Positions 9,531 through 14,016 of a DNA stretch of 14,016 nt are shown piece by piece. Positions within the stretch are counted from its first letter, which is position 1, and the number at the start of each line of letters is the position of its first letter. The notes under the pieces are model-generated. The model was not told where the DNA came from and did no database searches. It worked only from the letters and a program-made list of their open reading frames with translations. Position numbers and translations under genes: made by a program. The DNA comes from Rodentolepis nana (Eukaryota; Platyhelminthes; Cestoda; Cyclophyllidea; Hymenolepididae). The stretch spans positions 1-14,016 of the forward strand of contig UZAE01001304.1 of the NCBI GenBank assembly GCA_900617975.1, given 5' to 3'.

Positions 9531-10176
9531 GAAAAAATTAAATATCATTCGTTAAAATTATTTCAACAATCTGCTGTTAATCGTTTACTAGATTTTTCTC
9601 ATAGTTCCACTCAATCTCAAGTGAAACCTGCCTCTTGCAAAATACTTCCTACTGCAATTACTGTTGAGACGTCCAATTATGATACGGAGCTGCATGTAAC
9701 AAGTCTTACACTAATCTGAATAAACTTGTTCCAGCACGACGTGTCTTCGAGCCTACTGTGCTCAAGAAATAAAAAAGCTCCTACTTCACCAGACAAATCA
9801 AATACGACGCCTCAAGATACAGAAAGTAGGTTGTACCTTCACCCTTCCAGTACTTCTGAATTGTCCAACATGGACAAGACCCCAAAATTTCTTAGACAGT
9901 CTAACTAAATTCTATCCAAACCTGTGTTGGTTCGACATCTCAAGCGTTGTCACCAACAGGTGGCGAATGCAAGCAATTCTATGGGGTCGGTCTTATCAGA
10001 CCTGTTTCTCACTTCAGGGGAAAAGTGGCAAAATTGATTTCACCAAGTTGCTAAAGAGTTGGCACTTCCTTTTCATCAGGTTCTTATTTTATTTCAAACC
10101 AAAGTTTGATCTCAGTCTTGCTGGGACTACCCAAGGAATTTCTCAATCAATTCTGATTGATTCGCATTCAAAGTGA
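9531..10176 (+). pseudogene. Probable homeobox pseudogene fragment
   Basis: One frame stays protein-like for about 200 codons from after TAG at 9528-9530, although stops interrupt it at 9717, 9906, 10035, 10107 and beyond. Codons 9990-10106 align without gaps to homeodomain positions 15-53. The residues are L16 and F20 (VLSDLF), A35, L38 and L40 (VAKELAL), then Q44, V45, I47, F49 and Q50 (HQVLILFQ). Homeodomains bind DNA as transcription factors, with helix 3 reading the major groove. Here the near-invariant W48 is L, N51 is T, R53 is V, and stops fall at positions 30 and 54, so it could not work. The first fifteen positions do not fit well. Upstream residues (9720-9905) are rich in Ser, Thr, Pro and Lys, like a linker. 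The match was made by eye. A chance resemblance remains possible, but the register is exact over 39 codons. Confidence 0.35.
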
Positions 10177-10248
10177 CCTAAGGTTACACCCATTAGGGCT
10201 ACTACAACCCATACCTTCAGCAGTAGTCTCTGCCAGGTATGAGCCAAT

Positions 10249-10274
10249 CAGGTTGTGCCAAAAGTAATTGGGCT
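10249..10274 (+). repeat. Mariner-like terminal-repeat motif
   Basis: CAGGTTGTGCCAAAAGTAAT, followed by TGGG, resembles the terminal repeat of Hsmar1-type mariners (AGGTTGGTGCAAAAGTAATT), with about 20 of 26 positions alike by eye. A weak inverted counterpart lies at 10943-10965 (ATTACTTTTTGAGAACACAA). If paired, they would bound a 0.7 kb element, but no transposase sequence is visible between them and no TA duplication is clear. It may be a solo end or a short non-autonomous copy. Confidence 0.4.
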
Positions 10275-11677
10275 CAGTAGTGAAAACAGTCATCTTCTGC
10301 TTTATCATATGACTGTTAAAAAAGACATAATATCTCATGTTCTCTGTGGTTTAAATGAAAAATTTGGTGGAAATTATAGTTAATAATGGTATGGAGCAGA
10401 ATATGCAGTTTCTAATATTTTAGAGCACAGATAACGAAGTCCCACCTTGCTGTCCAAACTATCGGTTATCATCGTAGAATTCTCCTTTCTTGGTAAAACA
10501 GCTAACCTTTAAATTCAAAACGTACCCGAAGAAGGTTTATCTAGGCACCGCCTTGGAATCCCGAAACTCTAATCTATAAACTAATCGCTACTCAAGATGA
10601 CTTACAAGATCCGGGAACCCGACGCTCAAACCTATTGAGAAATAACATTTGGTTGAGCTTTTGAGCGAAAAAAGAATGAATTTGTTTAAAGACAAAATGA
10701 AATAGACAAGTTATTGATTCTTATTTATAAATTTACATGTTTGTTAAAATGCGCTAAATTGCAAGGTCGTTATCTGGAATAGTTTTGGAGTAAGGCCTAC
10801 CATTAGGGTAATTATGTATAATTTTTGAGTTCTGATATTACAACTCTTTAGGAGATAATCAGGTTGTAAAATTTTTCAACAGGATTCAAAAGTATGACTC
10901 TTGATGACTGAATTTCTGATATGATTTCAAAAAGTTCATTTTATTACTTTTTGAGAACACAACTAATTTTGGCCTTTCTAGAGTGTCCAAGCCTGTGATT
11001 TTAAACGATTTTAATATCAGAAGGATAATATTGTCGTCTGAGTAACGATATGCCTATCATATTTATGGGGCAATTCAGTCTGTCACAAGGCTCCAAATTG
11101 TCTCTTTGTAACATTTTAATCATCTAAAATTCACTTATAAACACTCACATTGAGTCGTCCCGTGTGAAGTAATAATTTCGAAGCTTTTGTCAAACATATC
11201 CATGGTTATCTGTGTTCAATCAAATCCTAGGTGTGGATTATCATCACGTCATTTGTTGTCAATGACTACAAAGTGGTCCTCTCTCTATGTGTGACTCTTT
11301 CTACATCCAAATTTTCACCCACAATTTCTTTGTCTTAGTTACAGCCCCATTTACTTCCTCAAATCGACATGAACTTCATATTAATCATGCAAAAGTCATT
11401 TGCTTTAATAATAAGCCCTGTTTACCTATCTAAAAAAACGGAATGATTTTTTAAATCCTTAAATACGAATAACTTAATCATTTAACGAACACACAATCAT
11501 CGAAACGTAAAATAATCCCGAACTTAAATCGACTGCGTCTGAAACGGCCGCAGAACCTTCTGTTCTTAATGCCACATTTAATCGTTTTTTTTTCAAATGA
11601 AGTCCACTTTTTTCATTATGAAGGATAAGAATGAAAATAAGTGAATCAAAATCCATAGGAATGAAAATGTCAGGTAT
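10275..11677. other. No supported gene
   Basis: About 1.4 kb with no credible gene. The minus-strand frames that reach into the right end (11474-11683 and the overlapping 11593-11835) look like chance frames in AT-rich DNA. The possible inverted end of the motif at 10249 lies at 10943-10965. Confidence 0.5.
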
Positions 11678-12169
11678 ATGCAAGACTTTTTTCGTTCTGT
11701 TTCCCCATATGTGGAGATTTTACTTATGTTACCAAACCTACATCTGAATTTAATTTCAATAAGCATTAATATCATCTGGGAGGGAGGGGGGTTTGGGTGT
11801 GTGCGAAGAAAAATTTTTAGGTCGAAGGATGTCATTTATGCTTCAAGTAGTGTTCTTATCATTATTGCTCATTGCAAGCCGTCAAATTATACAATTTTGT
11901 ATTGTGATAAAGCAAAGGCACTTGGTGAGGTAAGGCTCAACAATGATTACGGAGAGAATATTGGTTTAAAAGGGTATCAGAGGAATTTATTGATTAAATT
12001 TTCTTACCGGGGTTCATTTTACTATTGCTACTTATAATAATCAAAGTCAAATTCTTTCTTTTCAGCGCTTATTGAAAGGCTGGGGAATTATGATGGGCAT
12101 TCTTGTCAATTCAAATCGCCCAAAGTGAACTCGAATTTGAATGAAGAATTTCCACTGGAAACAAATTGA
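11678..12169 (+). other. Weak two-exon gene model, unrecognised
   Basis: The longest ATG-started frame in the window opens at 11678 and runs 119 codons to 12037. Inside it, GGTGAG then GTAAGG at 11930 is a good splice donor. A very good acceptor, TTCTTTCTTTTCAG, ends at 12065. Splicing removes 136 bases and keeps phase, giving a product of about 104 residues whose second exon reads RLLKGWGIMMGILVNSNRPK and stops. Entered in a different phase, the second exon would read LIERLGNYDGHSCQF onward and stop at 12167-12169, which looks more protein-like. An AATAAA lies at 12594-12599. No family is recognised, the first exon looks like AT-rich chance coding, and it crosses a G-rich tract. This is only a possible exon arrangement. 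Confidence 0.2.
11778..11797 (+). repeat. Canonical G-quadruplex motif
   Basis: GGGAGGGAGGGGGGTTTGGG has four runs of three or more G separated by loops of 1, 1 and 3 bases, which meets the standard G-quadruplex pattern on the plus strand. Confidence 0.8.
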
Positions 12170-12503
12170 GTTATTTAAGGGAATTACCTAATTTTAGGCA
12201 ACAATATTAGTGGAATCACTTTACCAAAGCATTATCTAATATATCTTTGCATAATATTGTCAATTAATTCAGTTACTTAGGAGACAGGTTTGAACAATTT
12301 TGATAACAGGGAACAATCGAAAGTTTATGAAAAGAAGTATCCTCGCCTTTAAAATGGAGTGTTTAGGCAATAGAATTGAAAATAATGGAGTCGGAAGAAT
12401 CCTGTTTAACCTAGGCACTCAAATTTTGGTCAGAATGGTCCTTAATTTCAGTGAAAGTCACCGTTGGCAAGATTTCACTTTACAACATTGACCTTTTAAT
12501 TTA

Positions 12504-12519
12504 CCCCCCCCCTCCCCCC
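12504..12519. repeat. C-rich tract (9 C, T, 6 C)
   Basis: Nine C, one T and six C, read directly. On the minus strand this is a G tract able to form a quadruplex. A further C/T-rich patch lies at about 13009-13033. Confidence 0.9.
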
Positions 12520-13189
12520 GCCATCTCTACCTACCATAAGTAGAGCTAGAATTTTGGTCATCTTTGCACCAAAGCAATTGAGGGTGAAATTTAAATAAAT
12601 GTGCAAAAATTTGCTCGAAATTTGAAGATGCCTCCAATGGTATACGGGAATGCAGAAGTGTTCATCTTGCTATTAGAGCTACTGTCTTTTAAAGCAGCAG
12701 AGAATTTTCGCTGAGTATGTCCCACATAAAAACCTTTTACTGCCCGCTATTTTTCCATTTTAGTTTACAGTGTTTTATAGTTCTTCATATTATTCATTTT
12801 ATCTGCCACAATAAGACAGCCTCTGCACTTATATTTCATCTATCTCTAGTTACATGTAGTAGGCGTACACATAGAACATAAAATATATGTGTCGAATAAA
12901 TTCATGCAAAAATTGACAATAGTTGCATTACATCTTTTTGTTTCAAGTGCAATACCCGATTCGATCTCTTTTTGCAGTTTATTAACAAGGAAAAAACAAT
13001 TGACGAATACCCTCCCATCCACCCCCTCCCCCTTCACAAAAACAAGCAATTGGAATGAAATGACTGAGACAAATGGTCCCACGATAACGCGTAATCATGC
13101 AAAGTTGGAGATTTCGCCATCAGTGCACATATGCTGCCTCAAATAACAAAAAATCGCCCTAGATGGCAGCGGTCATGGTAGTGGAGCAA
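12520..13189. other. No firm gene; one small secreted-like frame
   Basis: The only item of note is an 80-codon ATG frame at 12904-13146 (plus) starting MQKLTIVALHLFVSSA, which resembles a signal peptide. The rest is Ser/Thr/Pro-rich, with two cysteines near the C-terminus. No homolog is recognised. The frame also contains a strong splice-acceptor-like site (TCTCTTTTTGCAG, near 12966-12978), so the upstream part could equally be intron. The opposite-strand frame 12846-13082 is likely a shadow. Confidence 0.4.
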
Positions 13190-13375
13190 TAGACGTACAG
13201 AAAGAAGTGGAAAGTGAGAAGTAGCAGAGAGAGAGAGAGAGGGAGAGAAATGGGGAGAAGGGCACTAAAAAGCAGCACCTGAGTCGCCTCAGACCGAAAG
13301 TGGTGAGGAGAGGAGGAGGAGCTGTTGGAGCCTTTTTTATGAGTTTTGAGTTGGGATGAGAGGATGAGAGCTGGG
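13190..13375 (+). repeat. Purine-rich block with (AG)n run
   Basis: The plus strand here is mostly A and G, with an uninterrupted AG run at about 13226-13241 and repeated GAGGA and GAGAG words after it. Such GA-rich DNA can occur near promoters or as simple repeat. The 116-codon minus-strand frame (13159-13509) owes its Ser/Leu/Pro bias to this tract and is not called as a gene. Confidence 0.7.
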
Positions 13376-13431
13376 AGGCTTTCAGGAAACAAAGAGGTTA
13401 AATTATAGCATGCAGTAAATTCACGTATGAA

Positions 13432-13441
13432 TATATAAAAG
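13432..13441 (+). promoter_or_regulatory. Possible TATA box
   Basis: TATATAAAAG matches the TATA-box consensus and lies about 60 bases after the GA-rich block. A TCAGTC initiator-like sequence occurs at 13549-13554, but that is about 110 bases downstream, too far for normal TATA-initiator spacing. No coding frame follows before the window end. In AT-rich DNA this match can be chance. Confidence 0.2.
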
Positions 13442-13965
13442 CATAATGCTGGTCTAGGTTTGAGTGTAAAATAACCAGTTGGAATTTTCGGAGTAACCGC
13501 ATGTGACAAAAGGTGAATTGGAGAAAGTTTTATTACAGTAAAGTCTTCTCAGTCGACCGATAGCGATTCAGATTATCAATATGTTGTTTAGAAAATGCAG
13601 ACAAAATGAACTTAGAATTGACTAGTCCAGAAAAGCAAGCGAATGTGCGTCAACAGGAAAAGGAGTATGACTTCCTCCACATTTTAATCAATATTCCTTC
13701 TCACCATCGTAAGGCACATGTTAATTTAGAGATCGTAAAAAGAAAAACACAGTCGAGATGAGTGCTCAGAATGGAATTTTACTTTTCACCGTATTAAATA
13801 AGAATAACAAATAGTACAATTTCTATCTAAATAAGTTATGCAACTTTGGAGACAGTCTCAACTCTAATTACAGCCAACATCTCAAGTGCAAGTTCAAAAT
13901 TAGATTTTCTTTGAAGCATTCACCAAAAAGTGAATCTTCAATTAGCCTATCCGACATCCTTATAA

Positions 13966-13968
<3 letters not shown>
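13442..13968. other. No supported gene
   Basis: No coding frame, RNA gene or repeat stands out between the TATA-like site and the terminal microsatellite. Confidence 0.5.

Positions 13969-14016
<48 letters not shown>
13969..14016. repeat. (TA)n microsatellite reaching the window end
   Basis: Uninterrupted TA repeat from 13969 to 14005, a single G at 14006, then more TA to the last base. It probably continues beyond the window. Confidence 0.95.

Noticed and set aside
9967..10176. 69-codon plus-strand frame in another register
   Set aside because: Unbroken but rich in Phe and Leu with no family resemblance. The neighbouring frame carries the homeodomain-like spacing.
13159..13509. 116-codon minus-strand frame
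   Set aside because: Its Ser, Leu and Pro bias comes from the complementary GA-rich simple sequence, and it shows no domain or conserved pattern.

Overview
The window looks like non-coding nuclear DNA from an animal, most likely an invertebrate. GC is low (about one third by eye). There is no bacterial-style gene packing: the longest open frame is only 119 codons. Homopolymer and dinucleotide tracts are common: 23 G in a row, 9-C runs, an AG run and a TA run reaching the window end. The best-supported element is a decayed mariner transposon, a family found mainly in animals. I cannot name the species. A flatworm or an arthropod would fit, but nothing here decides it.

Layout. Positions 1-1473 hold no firm gene, only two protein-like open frames and unusually good splice-donor motifs on the minus strand. 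Positions 1474-1774 and 2506-2803 are two diverged, same-orientation copies of a dispersed repeat of about 300 bp, ending in TAAATAA-type tails. A protein-like 94-codon frame lies between them. A long poly(G) tract sits at 2971-2999. Positions 3000-4817 are featureless except for a short hairpin at 3821-3855. Positions 4818-5325 carry the minus-strand mariner fossil: one recognisable terminal repeat, the helix-turn-helix part of the transposase, a frameshift, and the C-terminal tail. The catalytic core is missing. Positions 5326-9530 are essentially empty, apart from one imperfect inverted repeat and one AT-rich simple stretch.

Positions 9531-10176 (plus strand) hold a single reading frame broken by several stops. 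Its third and fourth segments line up without gaps with homeodomain positions 16-53, suggesting a homeobox pseudogene. A second mariner-like terminal-repeat motif follows at 10249. Around 11678-12169 there is a canonical G-quadruplex motif and a weak two-exon model with a very good splice acceptor. The right end has a C-rich tract, a small frame with a signal-peptide-like start, a purine-rich block, a TATA-box candidate and the terminal TA microsatellite.

No set of genes here works together as a pathway. The window reads as intergenic or intronic DNA built from decayed mobile elements, simple repeats and one probable gene fossil. I found no convincing undescribed system.
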